64,000 bases of DNA, taken from NCBI GenBank assembly GCA_026184775.1, contig JANCYW010000015.1, positions 62,001-126,000 on the forward strand. The letters run 5' to 3'. Made by a program: the position numbers and the translations under genes. This document shows, piece after piece, positions 45,630 through 55,563 of the stretch (position 1 is its first letter; every line of letters begins with the position of its first letter). Source of the stretch: Cyanidium caldarium. Taxonomy: Eukaryota; Rhodophyta; Bangiophyceae; Cyanidiales; Cyanidiaceae. The notes under the pieces are model-generated. The model was not told the origin of the DNA. It did no database searches and saw nothing but the letters and a program-made list of their open reading frames with translations.

Positions 45630-47642
45630 TTACTTGCTCTGCTTGGCCAGCGCCTCATACATCCTATCGATGTGTTTCTGGTAACGCTGCTGCAGCTGTG
45701 GCCGCTTGAGCTTAAACGTGGGCGTCAGACAATCGTTCTCGATGGTAAAGCCCTGGTTCATGTCGTTCAAGTCGGTCTCCAGGTGAATGTGCTTGACCAC
45801 CTCAAAGCCCTTCAGCCGGGACGCTTTGGCCTGCGCGGTCAGCTCGCGCAACAGCGCTTGCCGGATACTGGCTTTCTGGGCATCACTCAGCTGGCCCAGT
45901 GACTCGCCGCGGTTGAGCAAGCCCATCGACACCAGCTGTTCAGGATCGGGCACCACCACCGCCACCAACTGCGTCTCGTGCGAGTTGCCGTACACCCACA
46001 CCTGGCCGACGCCCTTGGCTTTGTGGTACTCGGACTCGAGCGCCTCCACCGCCACGTACTCGCCCTGGGCCAATTTGAAGATATTCTTCTTGCGGTCGAT
46101 GATGGACAGCGTGCCGTCCTCGTTCAGTGCGCCCACATCGCCGGTGGCCAGCCAGTCGTCGCCGTCCGGGAAGGCGTCGCGCGTGGCCTGCTCGTTCTTG
46201 AAGTACCCGGTGGTGACGATCGGTCCGCGGATGCACAGCTCGCCGCGCGGACACGGCTTGTCGCGGTGCGTGTACTTCATGTCGGGGATGTCCACCAGTT
46301 TGAACTCCGCGCACGGCATCACGCATCCAACGCAGTCTTGGCGGTCCAGCGGCGACGAGATGAACGCTCCCGCAGTGGTCTCGGTCATGCCGTAACCCTG
46401 CAGCGTGGGCGCACAGAACACCGTGCTGAGGAACAGGTTCACATGGTCGGGCAGTGGCGCCGCTCCTGACAGGAAAAAGCGCACACGCGGGAAGAGGCGC
46501 TCGCGCAGCCGGTGGAAGATGAGGGAATCCCACAGCCACGACCGCCGATGCTGCAGCACGTTGGCCGACTGCGCACTGAAGGCGGTGCGAAACAGCCAGC
46601 GCCTGATGACGCCCGCACGATTCACCGTGCTGAGGACGCGCTCCTGAAAACGCGAGAAGACGCGTGGCACGCCCACGAACACCGTCGGCTGCACGTCGGT
46701 CAGGTCGTCCAGCAGACGCCGTACATCGCCGCAGTAGAAGGCGATCGAAGCGCCGTGCGCCAGCCACAACGCCTCGGCGACCTGCTCAAAAATGTGCGCC
46801 AGCGGCAGATACGACAACAACACGTCATCGTGGGTAATAGGCAGGCCGTAGGCGCCGGCGACGCAATCCAGACCGGCCACTTCAGCCACCAGCGCCTGGT
46901 TGGGGAGCATGACGCCCTTGGGCGTGCCGGTGGTGCCGCTGGTGTACATAATAATCATCAGCTCGTTGAGTGTCTCCTCGGAGGTGGTGGGCACTTGCGA
47001 CTGCGGTTGGCCACGCGCCACCAGCGCGTCGAAAGTGTCGTGCGGCGTTGCGCCCTCTTTGCCGCCGTCTATCAACACCAGCCGCACATTGCGCGACTTG
47101 GCGATCTGCGTCGCCTTGTCCCAGTTCTCTTGCGACGCAAACAGCACCACCATCTCCGAGTGCTGCACCACATACTCGGCGGCGTCGGCGCCCAGACTGT
47201 CGTACACCGGCACCGGCACCAGACCGCGACTGGAACACGCCAGCAGCGTCATCGTCCACTCCTTCATGTTCTTGCCGTAGATGCCCACGCGATCACCGCG
47301 TGACACCTGCAGCTCCCGCACGAGCGTGTCGCCCAGCGCCACCACGCGTTGCCGTACCTCGCCGTACGTCAACCAGCGGTACGGCCCCGAGGGCAGCGGC
47401 TCGCGGTAACCGAGACAGCGCGCCGACGCGCCCGCCACCCGCAGACCGCGCAGAAACAGATCCCACAGCGAGTAGACCGGCGGCTGCTCGTTGGGGAATG
47501 CACGGTACAGCAGCGGCTCGTCGACGTAACCGCACACGTACGGCGCGGAGGCATTCTCGGTCGCCTGCCCGCCCGGCCGCGGCACGCTGCGCTTGCCGGC
47601 ACGCACGCGCGCCATCTCCGGCGTCTCTTCCAGAGCGCTCAT
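45630..47642 (-). CDS. ACSL: Long-chain acyl-CoA synthetase
   Basis: The 670-residue adenylate-forming enzyme has the AMP-binding motif MYTSGTTGTPKGVML, LSYLPLAHIFEQVAE, YGMTETTAG and the LACS motif GDVGALNEDGTLSIIDRKKN followed by KLAQGEYVAVE. It activates fatty acids to acyl-CoA for lipid synthesis or beta-oxidation. There is no N-terminal membrane anchor and the C-terminus is KQSK, not a peroxisomal SKL, so cytosolic or ER-associated action is likely. It converges on OLA1 with 93 bp between stops. Confidence 0.96.
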   Translation of the reverse strand: MSALEETPEMARVRAGKRSVPRPGGQATENASAPYVCGYVDEPLLYRAFPNEQPPVYSLWDLFLRGLRVAGASARCLGYREPLPSGPYRWLTYGEVRQRVVALGDTLVRELQVSRGDRVGIYGKNMKEWTMTLLACSSRGLVPVPVYDSLGADAAEYVVQHSEMVVLFASQENWDKATQIAKSRNVRLVLIDGGKEGATPHDTFDALVARGQPQSQVPTTSEETLNELMIIMYTSGTTGTPKGVMLPNQALVAEVAGLDCVAGAYGLPITHDDVLLSYLPLAHIFEQVAEALWLAHGASIAFYCGDVRRLLDDLTDVQPTVFVGVPRVFSRFQERVLSTVNRAGVIRRWLFRTAFSAQSANVLQHRRSWLWDSLIFHRLRERLFPRVRFFLSGAAPLPDHVNLFLSTVFCAPTLQGYGMTETTAGAFISSPLDRQDCVGCVMPCAEFKLVDIPDMKYTHRDKPCPRGELCIRGPIVTTGYFKNEQATRDAFPDGDDWLATGDVGALNEDGTLSIIDRKKNIFKLAQGEYVAVEALESEYHKAKGVGQVWVYGNSHETQLVAVVVPDPEQLVSMGLLNRGESLGQLSDAQKASIRQALLRELTAQAKASRLKGFEVVKHIHLETDLNDMNQGFTIENDCLTPTFKLKRPQLQQRYQKHIDRMYEALAKQSK

Positions 47643-47964
47643 GGTAGGATCAGATCCAGAGACACGTCGGAGTGAGGGAAATCGTCACTGGAGCGTGCAA
47701 GGCGCGGGTTGAGGGCGGAAAGTTTCGACAGGCGGGGTCAGCTGCAAGGCAGAGAGGCGCCCTGGAGAGCGCCGATGAACGCTGCGTGCGCCGCGATGAC
47801 CACTCGAGAAATGGAATTGAATAGAAGGTTTAGGAAATGCATCGAAGTGTCTGGGGGGCGGTCCTGAGGAGGTGCCGTCGCACGTCGGGTGTGCGTGCAA
47901 CATTGACGTTGCGATAGCTGCCGATTCACCCGCTATATGGCAGAATCAAAGAGGAGTATATGCA
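47643..47964. other. Divergent intergenic, LACS / small anchored protein
   Basis: This is 322 bp between divergent genes. GCTATATGG at 47931-47939 is a weak TATA-like element about 30 bp before the plus-strand ATG. Nothing else was seen. Confidence 0.3.
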
Positions 47965-48486
47965 ATGGCAGGTAACCGTCTTTACCGCACCGCTGCGACG
48001 GGGTTTGTCGCTCCGCTGGGATGCAGACGCGGACGGACAGGTGGAATCACCACCTCCTCCGCCTGTTCCACACGGTGCCCACGTCGTGACCAGCCCCCAA
48101 TGCATTGGCAGGCCAGCGTCGGACGCCGCAACCGACGGAGAGGAAATCGACCGGCGCGCGACAAAGACAAGACGACCTCAAAGACTGAGCAAGTAACCGC
48201 ACCAGACTCGCCGCCGTCGCTATTGGATGGCGCCGGCGACGCGATGACCACCACCGTGCCGCGACGATCCTCGGTGCCGGTCGGCGGTCTAACGCCGCTG
48301 GAAAAGTTGGAGAGCGAGGCGCGCGAACGAGAATATCAAAAGGTTAAGGACAAGCTGCCACCGCCGTACGTGCCACTACTGACTCGCGGTGCTTGGTTCG
48401 GATTGTTCGCCCTCGGGGTCGTGGAGCTGTTCATTCACTTGGGATTCGTCAAGGACTGGTTGTCCGGCCACGGCGGCACGTCATAA
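47965..48486 (+). CDS. Small C-terminally anchored protein of unknown function
   Basis: The start at MAGNRLYRTAATGFVAPLG gives 173 aa. The N-terminal 80 residues are Arg/Ser/Thr-rich with no acidic residues for about 60 positions, like an organelle presequence. Then comes a polar helix (LTPLEKLESEAREREYQKVK), a PPPYVPLL segment and one hydrophobic helix (WFGLFALGVVELFIHLGF), ending 11 residues later. The layout resembles small accessory subunits of mitochondrial or plastid membrane complexes, but no family was recognised. A shorter start at MTTTVPRR (48244) is possible. Confidence 0.55.
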   Translation: MAGNRLYRTAATGFVAPLGCRRGRTGGITTSSACSTRCPRRDQPPMHWQASVGRRNRRRGNRPARDKDKTTSKTEQVTAPDSPPSLLDGAGDAMTTTVPRRSSVPVGGLTPLEKLESEAREREYQKVKDKLPPPYVPLLTRGAWFGLFALGVVELFIHLGFVKDWLSGHGGTS

Positions 48487-48806
48487 ACGGGGAGAGAGGG
48501 GGAAGATGTGTTGCCTGCGTGGAGGCGGGCGAACGAGGAAAGGTGTTGCGACGTTTGTTATGTTCTCGGCAAACACCTCCCCGCTGTAGCAATGCCGCAA
48601 CCTCTACCTATTCGCGTTCTCCTCTCTGCATCTGCTATCGACCGAGTCGGCTCGGCGTCTCGCCCGCGAATCTCCTCTCGACTCGCGCGCCGTTCCGCAC
48701 CCGCCCCGGAGACACTGGCGGCTGTCGACTTGAACGAGCCCGACGCCAGCACGCTGCCGACACTCGTCTCTGCTCATCCGCTTGTATTCGTCCTCTTTCG
48801 CGGCGC
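48487..48806. other. Intergenic, anchored protein / pterin dehydratase
   Basis: This is a 320 bp tandem gap. A frame from 48393 continues into the dehydratase but overlaps the upstream gene and has no similarity. Nothing was recognised. Confidence 0.25.
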
Positions 48807-49262
48807 ATGTTCGTGGCGCCGGCCGGGTTGGCACTGCGGGCGTTGCGGGCGTCGTGGCGACCGCTGGCTTGCATGGGCGATCCGCCGGCGCGGCGATTCT
48901 CCGCGGCGGAAATCACCAGGGACGCCAAGTGTTTGCCGTGTGAGGGAATCGGCTCGGCGTTGCCGGTGGAGCAGGCGGCGGCGCTGGTGGCCGAGAAGGC
49001 GCCGGCGTGGTCGATGGGCGGTGACCAGGGCGCGCCGCGCATTTTCCGCACCTGGAAACGCGCCTCCTTCATCGATGCCATGCAGTTTCTGAACCGAGTG
49101 GCGGAGGTGGCCGAAGCCGAGGGACATCATCCGGACCTCCACCTCACGCAGTGGAACCGGGTGCGCATCGAGTTTTGGACGCACGCCCTCGGCGGCATCA
49201 CCGAAAACGACATCATCATGGCCATGAAAGTGGACGCCGTGGACGCCCAGCCCAAGGCGTAA
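48807..49262 (+). CDS. PCBD: Pterin-4a-carbinolamine dehydratase (PCD/DCoH), organelle-targeted
   Basis: The start at MFVAPAGLALRALRASWRPL gives 151 aa with a probable presequence. The domain begins with the CLPCEG segment seen in plant and protist PCDs, then RTWKRASFIDAMQFLNRVAE and the active-site motif GHHPDLHLTQWNRVRIEFWT, with THALGGITENDI. It recycles 4a-hydroxytetrahydrobiopterin to quinonoid dihydropterin. In plants the same family includes a mitochondrial PCD involved in molybdopterin enzyme function and the chloroplast Rubisco factor RAF2. Which of these applies is unclear. Confidence 0.9.
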   Translation: MFVAPAGLALRALRASWRPLACMGDPPARRFSAAEITRDAKCLPCEGIGSALPVEQAAALVAEKAPAWSMGGDQGAPRIFRTWKRASFIDAMQFLNRVAEVAEAEGHHPDLHLTQWNRVRIEFWTHALGGITENDIIMAMKVDAVDAQPKA

Positions 49263-49710
49263 CGCGTGCAGAGGGTATCGCTGGGCGGGTGCTGACGGTG
49301 GCGTAGGGAGAAGCGGGGAGTGAACAGGGTGGCCGATCATAAAAGGGGATGCGGACGCTGACGTACCCGTGGACGAACGCCGGTCCGGACCGAGCGCAGC
49401 CGTCGAGAAACGCTTCCACCAACAACACTCCTGTGCTGGTGTTCATATCCTCACCGATAGACCGTTTTGCCACGTTCTCCTCCCGCCCTCGTGCACCGAC
49501 GTCTATTCTTCGTCCATCCGATCACGCGCTGTCTGCTCTCTCGCAGACAGCACATGCCCGCGCGGGCGACGTTTGCCGTTCGCTCATCGGTGCAGTCGGT
49601 GAGACACGCCTGCCGCCCTGTTCCTCGAGAGCGCACGGAAGCGCTAAGGAGAACTGGCGGGCGCCAGAACGCGCATCGACAGTACACTCGATTGTGTCCC
49701 ATCCTTCCCC
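49263..49710. promoter_or_regulatory. Intergenic with TATA-like element
   Basis: CATAAAAGGGG at 49338-49348 (plus strand) lies about 370 bp before the next ATG and 76 bp after the dehydratase stop. It may be the core promoter of the first four-helix membrane gene, giving a long 5' leader. No other feature was seen. Confidence 0.35.
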
Positions 49711-50313
49711 ATGGTCATCTCCAGCCGATTGCACCGTTCGTCGGTGTTGCTGCGGCTGCTGAGCTACTTTGCGGTGTGGGGCATGGCGGCGGCCGTTTTG
49801 GGGATCCTGGTGGGCCGGCTGTACGGCTCAGAGGCGACCGGGTACTACTGTTTGGATGTGACGCTGCCGTACTGCCGTTGGGGCATATTCGCGTCGGTCG
49901 CCGGCACGGCGGGGTACTTGGCGCTGTTCGCGGTGCTGGTAACGTACGCGGCGGGATGGCTGTCGCGCGCGCCGATGAAGGCGGTGGAGCTTCTCGGCAA
50001 CGTTTTGGGGCTATGCCTCTTCATCGCTTTTGCGGTGTCCATAACGGTGGCGTTGTCCAATGGCTCCGGCGTCGCCACCTCGTATATGATCGCCATTGTG
50101 GCCATGCTATGGAGCTGCATCGTGCTGGTGGCGTTTGCGCTGCTCCTGGTGCTGACCGAACGGTGGTCCGAGGACCATCGAGCCGAGCGCCGTGCCCCCG
50201 CGTATGTGCCGACGGCCCCGCCGCCTCCGCCGCCCGCGTCCAAATCGGACATGATGATGATGGTGGTGGTGGAACAACCGCCGTCGTACGGTCACTACCG
50301 AGCGCACTCGTGA
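49711..50313 (+). CDS. Four-helix membrane protein, tandem paralog A (MARVEL-like topology)
   Basis: The 200-residue protein has four hydrophobic segments near residues 12-33, 53-80, 93-115 and 125-147, short loops, and a Pro-rich cytosolic tail (PTAPPPPPPASK, then a Met run and PPSYGHY). Between helices 1 and 2 is a two-Cys motif, YYCLDVTLPYCRWGI. The PPSY motif could bind WW-domain ubiquitin ligases. The layout resembles synaptogyrin/MARVEL or CASP-like vesicle proteins, but the sequence is not clearly of either family. It is a paralog of the next gene. Confidence 0.72.
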   Translation: MVISSRLHRSSVLLRLLSYFAVWGMAAAVLGILVGRLYGSEATGYYCLDVTLPYCRWGIFASVAGTAGYLALFAVLVTYAAGWLSRAPMKAVELLGNVLGLCLFIAFAVSITVALSNGSGVATSYMIAIVAMLWSCIVLVAFALLLVLTERWSEDHRAERRAPAYVPTAPPPPPPASKSDMMMMVVVEQPPSYGHYRAHS

Positions 50314-50996
50314 GCCCGTATTCACTGCAAGAGCAGTTGGATCGGGGCCAGAGGTGCGGCATCAGTCGAGGCTGCTGGAGTTGCACAGCGGTGTGCTCGT
50401 CGGTAGCGACGACGCTTTTTGCAGCGCAAAGAGCGTCGCGTAATTCGTTGCCGGACATTTCCCGAGAGCGGCACCGGTTGCAGGCTGGTTATTGTTGGAC
50501 GCGCCCCGCACGAAACGGTGCCGCGTTCATGGAAACAATCGCACCGCTGTCAAATTGGTCATGGTGGGCTTGCAAGTGGACTCTTTCTAGACGGTGCCGG
50601 CGATATTCAACATATCACGTAACAGCACGACTTTCTCCCTCTCGCAATGCCACACATGCCCATGCCACGCATTCACTCCATCCGACCGCTCAATGCTCCG
50701 CGCCATTCTATCTTGCTATCAACGCTCGCCTGCGTCCCTTACCCGTTCTCGGGTGCGCGCGTTCCGCGATTCGCGGGTCCGCCGTTCGCGCACACCCAAA
50801 CGCCAACACCGCTGTGCGCCGAGACACGTAACACCAGCTTACGTGGCATTGCCGACGGTTGTTCGTCCGCCGGTGACCACCAACGACGACGGCGGTGAGC
50901 CGTGATCCTTGCAATATACCCTCACCGTGCACTCTCCCACCGGTGCAGCTTTCGTGCAGCTCGCAGACCACTGTGTGCACTCGCTCTCTCTTCAAG
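50314..50996. other. Intergenic between the two membrane paralogs
   Basis: This is about 680 bp with no recognisable gene. CAATATACC at 50912-50920 is a weak TATA-like element about 80 bp before the next ATG. No remnant of a third paralog could be read. Confidence 0.3.
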
Positions 50997-51542
50997 ATGG
51001 CGATAACGACGTCGGGCCAGCGGCCGCTGGTGTTCCTTCGGGTGCTGGGCTACTTCCTCATCTGGGTGTTTTCGGCGGCGGCGCTGGGCGTGCTGGCCAA
51101 TAAGCTCTTTGTGAGCACTTCTGCCGGGAACTTGTGTGCGTACACGCACGTATCGTACTGCCAGTGGGGTATCGCGGCATCGGCTATCGGTATGGTGGCG
51201 TACCTTTTGTTGGACGGTCTGCTCATCTTATACCTGTTTGTGGAGCTGCCGAGCGCCGCGGTGCGACTGCTCGAGCTGGTGGCCAACATCCTGGCGCTGG
51301 CGTGGTACTTAGCGTTCGCCATCGTGATGAGCGTCGGCGTGAGCGACACCGGCATCACCAGCAACTCCAACCTCAACGCGCCGCCCGCTCTGGCCTGGAT
51401 TTGCTTCGTTCTCATTGCCGGCATGGTGGTGTGTGTCCTCGTGGACAACTGGGACGCCGAGGAGAAGCGCGACGATTCCCCAGACGACGTCGAAGGACCG
51501 GCGGCCACCAAAGCAAAGCCGGAGCCGACGGAGGATATATGA
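50997..51542 (+). CDS. Four-helix membrane protein, tandem paralog B
   Basis: The start at MAITTSGQRPLVFLRVLGYF gives 181 aa. It shares with the upstream gene the pattern R-L-x-Y-F-x-x-W in helix 1, LxxKLF, and the motif CAYTHVSYCQWGIAASAIG, with two Cys and Y-C-x-W-G-I at the same place. The tail differs: acidic (WDAEEKRDDSPDDVEGP) with no PPxY. Four membrane segments are clear. This is a local duplication with diverged cytosolic tails. Function is unknown; a vesicle or plasma membrane role is inferred from topology only. Confidence 0.72.
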   Translation: MAITTSGQRPLVFLRVLGYFLIWVFSAAALGVLANKLFVSTSAGNLCAYTHVSYCQWGIAASAIGMVAYLLLDGLLILYLFVELPSAAVRLLELVANILALAWYLAFAIVMSVGVSDTGITSNSNLNAPPALAWICFVLIAGMVVCVLVDNWDAEEKRDDSPDDVEGPAATKAKPEPTEDI

Positions 51543-51958
51543 TTCCAGCGGAGGCAGCGACGGATAAACACCGACGTCTCTGGGGGACACGAGGCGAGAA
51601 ACGTATGAGCAGTGCGCGTGCCGCGAGGGTGACCCCTGCTCAGCGCCCTCGCTGCCGGTGGCCAATCCTGTCCTCTCTTAAGCAGACAAGGCGATAGCAT
51701 CCCTCAGGCCCTCCTTCTACTTGTTCGCACGCCCCAAACGCTTCTCCCTGTCTTCCATATGCTTCCGCAACTCCTCCACTTTCTCACCACCTTATCGCAT
51801 GCACATCGACGGCCGCCGCTCTCTCGACCGCCATCGCGATCGGTTGTGGCCCGGGTGGCAGGGTACCATCGGTCGCGGATTGCCGTTGCCCGCTCTACCC
51901 ACCCTTCGATCACCTCCCTCTTCACAGCCACGCCTCTGGCACGCTATCCCCTCTCGCG
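51543..51958. other. Intergenic upstream of phosphoglycerate kinase
   Basis: This is 416 bp in tandem orientation. The stretch just before the ATG is pyrimidine-rich (51895-51955), which would suit a highly expressed gene. No TATA box or ORF was seen. Confidence 0.3.
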
Positions 51959-53209
51959 ATGAACAAGCTCACCTTGGACAAGGTGGACGTGTCGGACAAG
52001 CGGGTGGTTATGCGGGTCGACTACAACGTGCCGTTGGACAAGCACACCGGGGCGATCACCAACAACGCGCGCATCGCCGCCACGCTGCCCACGATCCGCT
52101 ACTGTCTGGAGCACCACTGCCGATCGGTGGTGCTGCTGTCCCATCTCGGGCGCCCCAACGGGCAGCCGGTGAAGGAGTTGTCGCTTAAGCCGGTAGCGGA
52201 CGAGTTGCAGCGCCTGTTGCAGCGGCCGGTGACGTTCCTGCCCGACTGCGTGGGCGAGGAGGTGTTGGCGGCGTGTGCGCACCCGGAACCGGGCACGGTG
52301 TTCCTGCTGGAGAATGTACGCTTTCACATCGAAGAGGAGGGCAAACGCAAGGACACCTCGGGCGCCACCGTCAAAGCGTCCATGGAGGCGGTCAGCGCCT
52401 TCCAGAAGCAGCTGACGCAACTGGGCGACGTGTTCGTCAACGACGCTTTCGGGACGGCGCATCGCCCGCACGCCAGTGTGGTGGGTGTGCAGTTGCCGGT
52501 TCGCGCGGCCGGTTTCCTGATGAGCAAGGAGCTGCAGTACTTCGGCAAGGCACTGGAGGACCCGGAGCGCCCCTTTCTGGCCATCCTGGGCGGCGCCAAA
52601 GTGGCCGACAAGATCCAGCTCATCGAGAACCTGCTGGACAAGGTGAATGCGATGATCCTCGGTGGCGGCATGGCGTTCACATTCCTCAAAGTGCTGGACG
52701 GCATGTCTATCGGTGACTCGCTGTACGATGCGCAGGGCGCCGAGATCGTGCGACGGCTGATGGACAAGGCGCGCGCCCGTCAAGTGCAAGTGCACCTGCC
52801 GGTGGACTTTGTGTGCGGCGACGCGTTTCGGGAAGACTGCCAGACGCGCGTATGCAGCAAAGCAGATGGCATACCCGACGGGTGGCAGGGCATGGACTGC
52901 GGCCCCGAGTCGCGCGCGCTGTTCGATCAAGTGGTCGCGGCATCGCGCACGGTGGTTTGGAACGGCCCGATGGGCGTGTTCGAGTTTGCGCCCTTCACAC
53001 AAGGCACCCGCGCGCTGATGCAATCGGTGATGGAGGCCACCGCGAAGCACGGCGCCACGACCATTATTGGCGGCGGCGATACCGCCACTGCCGCCAAGAT
53101 GTTCGGCGCGGAGGACAAGGTGTCGCACGTGTCCACCGGCGGCGGCGCCAGTTTGGAGTTGCTCGAAGGCAAGGTGCTGCCGGGCGTGGAGGTGCTCACG
53201 TCGGCCTGA
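51959..53209 (+). CDS. PGK: Phosphoglycerate kinase, cytosolic eukaryotic type
   Basis: The 416-residue protein starts exactly at the family N-terminus ([27 protein letters not shown] region) with no transit peptide. It has [20 protein letters not shown] with the animal/fungal-type insertion, [40 protein letters not shown] and [12 protein letters not shown] with [14 protein letters not shown] at the end. It makes ATP and 3-phosphoglycerate from 1,3-bisphosphoglycerate in cytosolic glycolysis. It resembles opisthokont PGK more than cyanobacterial PGK, so a plastid isoform would be encoded elsewhere. Confidence 0.98.
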   Translation: MNKLTLDKVDVSDKRVVMRVDYNVPLDKHTGAITNNARIAATLPTIRYCLEHHCRSVVLLSHLGRPNGQPVKELSLKPVADELQRLLQRPVTFLPDCVGEEVLAACAHPEPGTVFLLENVRFHIEEEGKRKDTSGATVKASMEAVSAFQKQLTQLGDVFVNDAFGTAHRPHASVVGVQLPVRAAGFLMSKELQYFGKALEDPERPFLAILGGAKVADKIQLIENLLDKVNAMILGGGMAFTFLKVLDGMSIGDSLYDAQGAEIVRRLMDKARARQVQVHLPVDFVCGDAFREDCQTRVCSKADGIPDGWQGMDCGPESRALFDQVVAASRTVVWNGPMGVFEFAPFTQGTRALMQSVMEATAKHGATTIIGGGDTATAAKMFGAEDKVSHVSTGGGASLELLEGKVLPGVEVLTSA

Positions 53210-53405
53210 ACGCTGCAGCCGGGAGGGGGCGGGCGGAACGGACGGGGTGGCAACCGGAGTTTGTAGATTCGCTTCATCATTCGAAACCTATCGCTTTGCA
53301 TCCTCCGCCACGGTCATCGACCCGAGCCATTCCCCGATGGGGATCGAGGCGTCCATTGCGTCCTCTCACGGACCACCGCTCAGTGCCCCCGGCTCCCTCC
53401 CTCCT

Positions 53406-55109
53406 CTACTCCATTGACCTTCCGCGCGGCTGCACGTACGCCCGTCGCGCCGGCACCGACACCAACCGATTCTCCGGCAACAGCAGCGCCGTCAGCCGCC
53501 CGCCGTACACACACCCGGTGTCGATCCCGAGCCCGTACTCGTATTCTTGCAGGCCGGTGAAGGCGTCGTGACCCCACACCACGCGCCACGGACCTCTCCA
53601 GTGACGCGCCCACGGCTGACCGACCACGTAGCGCACCGTCGGCACCCCGTCTTCGGTCACCGACCGAATGTTCATCATCATGCGCGGGTTCTGCGCGCCC
53701 AACGGCACGCCCGGCACGAACCCGGCATGCACGAACAGCGTCTCCAAATCCTCACACACGATATACCATGGCGAGAGGCGCAGCCACTGGTAATCCTCAT
53801 TGCTAAGCTGTTGCGCGATGCGACAGTGTTCCGGCGGTGTCGACGGGGGCCGCTCACCGTTGTTCAGCGCCTCGCGCCACCGCAACACCTCATAGTCGTG
53901 ATTGCCGCGCACCGTGCAGGCGCCCAGCTCGCGCGCCATCTGCACCACGCCTTGCGAGTCGGGACCTTTCGTCACCAGATCGCCCAAAAAAACCAGCACA
54001 TCGCCCAGACGGTAGTCACACACTCGCAGCAAGTCCTGCAGCTCCTCCAGACAGCCGTGCACATCGCCGATGACGATTACCCGCGGGTGACTGCTCAGGT
54101 ACTGCAGGTAGCGCGATCCGGTGAGCAGCGGACCGGCCGCGGTAGCGCCATCGACCGACGGCACTCCACGCTCCGCCTCCGACACCGGCAGCTCCAGCAC
54201 GTTCTGCCGCAGCTCGGCAGTGCCCACGTCATCGCCCAGCAGCCCCCATCGTTTGGCGGTGGCGTGCCACCGTTGATAACTGCCCCCGACGCGGAACTGG
54301 TTGCCGCCGGGCACCACCACCCGCTCCTGACCGTTGGGTGTGCGTACGCGCTCTAGCATTCCGGCGCCGCTGATGGCAGCGGTGGAATCCGCATTGCCGA
54401 CGCCAGCCCGGCGCGGCTCCCGGGAAAGCGGCAACTCCCGCGGCTCGGTGCGAAGGTGCAGCTCGTAGTAGCGGCACGGCGGATGCATTGCATGCACGGC
54501 CCGCGTAAAAGCACCCTGGCCGCGCATCGGATAGATCCACCGCCGGCTGAGGCGCTGCACATCGTCCACTCGGGATAAATTGCCCGTGGCTTCCGTCAGC
54601 GGGAAGGTCACTTTGATGGCGTTGGCGTCTTGCCAGTTGTCGCGCATCAGCCGTCGCCCTTCCTCCTCGGCAACGACCTCCGCCCGCCGATCCGCCAGCC
54701 CCAACGGCCGTTGCACGCAGTCGCACACTTGCTGCAGCGCCACATCCAGCGGTGGCACCTCTTCGTAAGAGACACTCTCGGTGACCACCGGTTGGTGCCG
54801 CTCTAGCCATGCCCAGTCGGCGTCGCGCAACGCCTCGCTGCTGCGATCCCACGGCGCCGGCAAGGCGGTCCGCGTCAAGAGCAGCTTTGAGGGGACAGAG
54901 GTGGCGCCTGGGGAGTGGTCTGTTTGCAGGCGCCATTCCGGGCGTCGCCGCAGCGCGCGCCTCCGCTGGCGACCGGCAGAGGAGGTGACGCGGTGAAACG
55001 CAGGCCGACACGTGAACTGCCAACGTGGCGTCCGCGCTGCCAGAGGCGCATGCAACACGAACAAACTCTCATAATGACAGACGCTTTTCGGTGCTCGTTG
55101 CGTGCCCAT
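53406..55109 (-). CDS. ApaH-like phosphatase (ALPH) with a long N-terminal region
   Basis: The 567-residue frame has a C-terminal PPP-family metallophosphatase (about 345-560): GDVHGCLEELQDLL, FLGDLVTKGPDSQGV, RGNHDYEVLRW, LFVHAGFVPGVP, VVWGHDAFTG and LGIDTGCVYGGRLTALLL. This is the bacterial ApaH-like class found scattered across eukaryotes. ApaH hydrolyses diadenosine tetraphosphate, and the trypanosome relative ALPH1 is the mRNA decapping enzyme. Residues 1-340 show no known domain; the first 70 are Arg-rich and may be a presequence or a mis-set start. Substrate (Ap4A, capped RNA or phosphoprotein) is open. It converges on phosphoglycerate kinase. Confidence 0.85.
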   Translation of the reverse strand: MGTQRAPKSVCHYESLFVLHAPLAARTPRWQFTCRPAFHRVTSSAGRQRRRALRRRPEWRLQTDHSPGATSVPSKLLLTRTALPAPWDRSSEALRDADWAWLERHQPVVTESVSYEEVPPLDVALQQVCDCVQRPLGLADRRAEVVAEEEGRRLMRDNWQDANAIKVTFPLTEATGNLSRVDDVQRLSRRWIYPMRGQGAFTRAVHAMHPPCRYYELHLRTEPRELPLSREPRRAGVGNADSTAAISGAGMLERVRTPNGQERVVVPGGNQFRVGGSYQRWHATAKRWGLLGDDVGTAELRQNVLELPVSEAERGVPSVDGATAAGPLLTGSRYLQYLSSHPRVIVIGDVHGCLEELQDLLRVCDYRLGDVLVFLGDLVTKGPDSQGVVQMARELGACTVRGNHDYEVLRWREALNNGERPPSTPPEHCRIAQQLSNEDYQWLRLSPWYIVCEDLETLFVHAGFVPGVPLGAQNPRMMMNIRSVTEDGVPTVRYVVGQPWARHWRGPWRVVWGHDAFTGLQEYEYGLGIDTGCVYGGRLTALLLPENRLVSVPARRAYVQPRGRSME

Positions 55110-55563
55110 GACTCTGGTTCATTCGGGGCGCACGCGGACTGGGACGTCGATGCACCGACCACCGACGGCCGCCGGCAGCAAGAGGGACAACGCCCGATCG
55201 GAAGGGAAATGGGTACGCACGGGTCGGAGACGAGGAGCACCCGGACAGGAGAGGGGAGTGGGGAAGCGATACAATAGGGTGAGCAGGAGAAGTGGAGACT
55301 GAATCGGTAGAGTGTACCCTTGGGCGCAGAGCACACGCGACTTTCGAGACTATCGACGTTAGGCCGGGGGGGGCGAATATGCCCCGCCGGCGGCTGACGC
55401 ACGCCAACACGACCCGTGACTCCTTTCGCGGTCGAGGCGACCAGACAACTTTTTTACGAGCGCCTTGGAAACGGCAGCACTGCCATTCTATTGGAAACAA
55501 TTACGTCCACGGGGTACACCACCATCCATCGGCCAGCAGCCGGCGCATCCCACTGTGCAAGCA
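55110..55563. other. Intergenic upstream of ApaH-like phosphatase
   Basis: This is 454 bp between two minus-strand genes. Frames on both strands are short and unbalanced. A purine-rich patch lies at about 55190-55300. Nothing was recognised. Confidence 0.25.
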
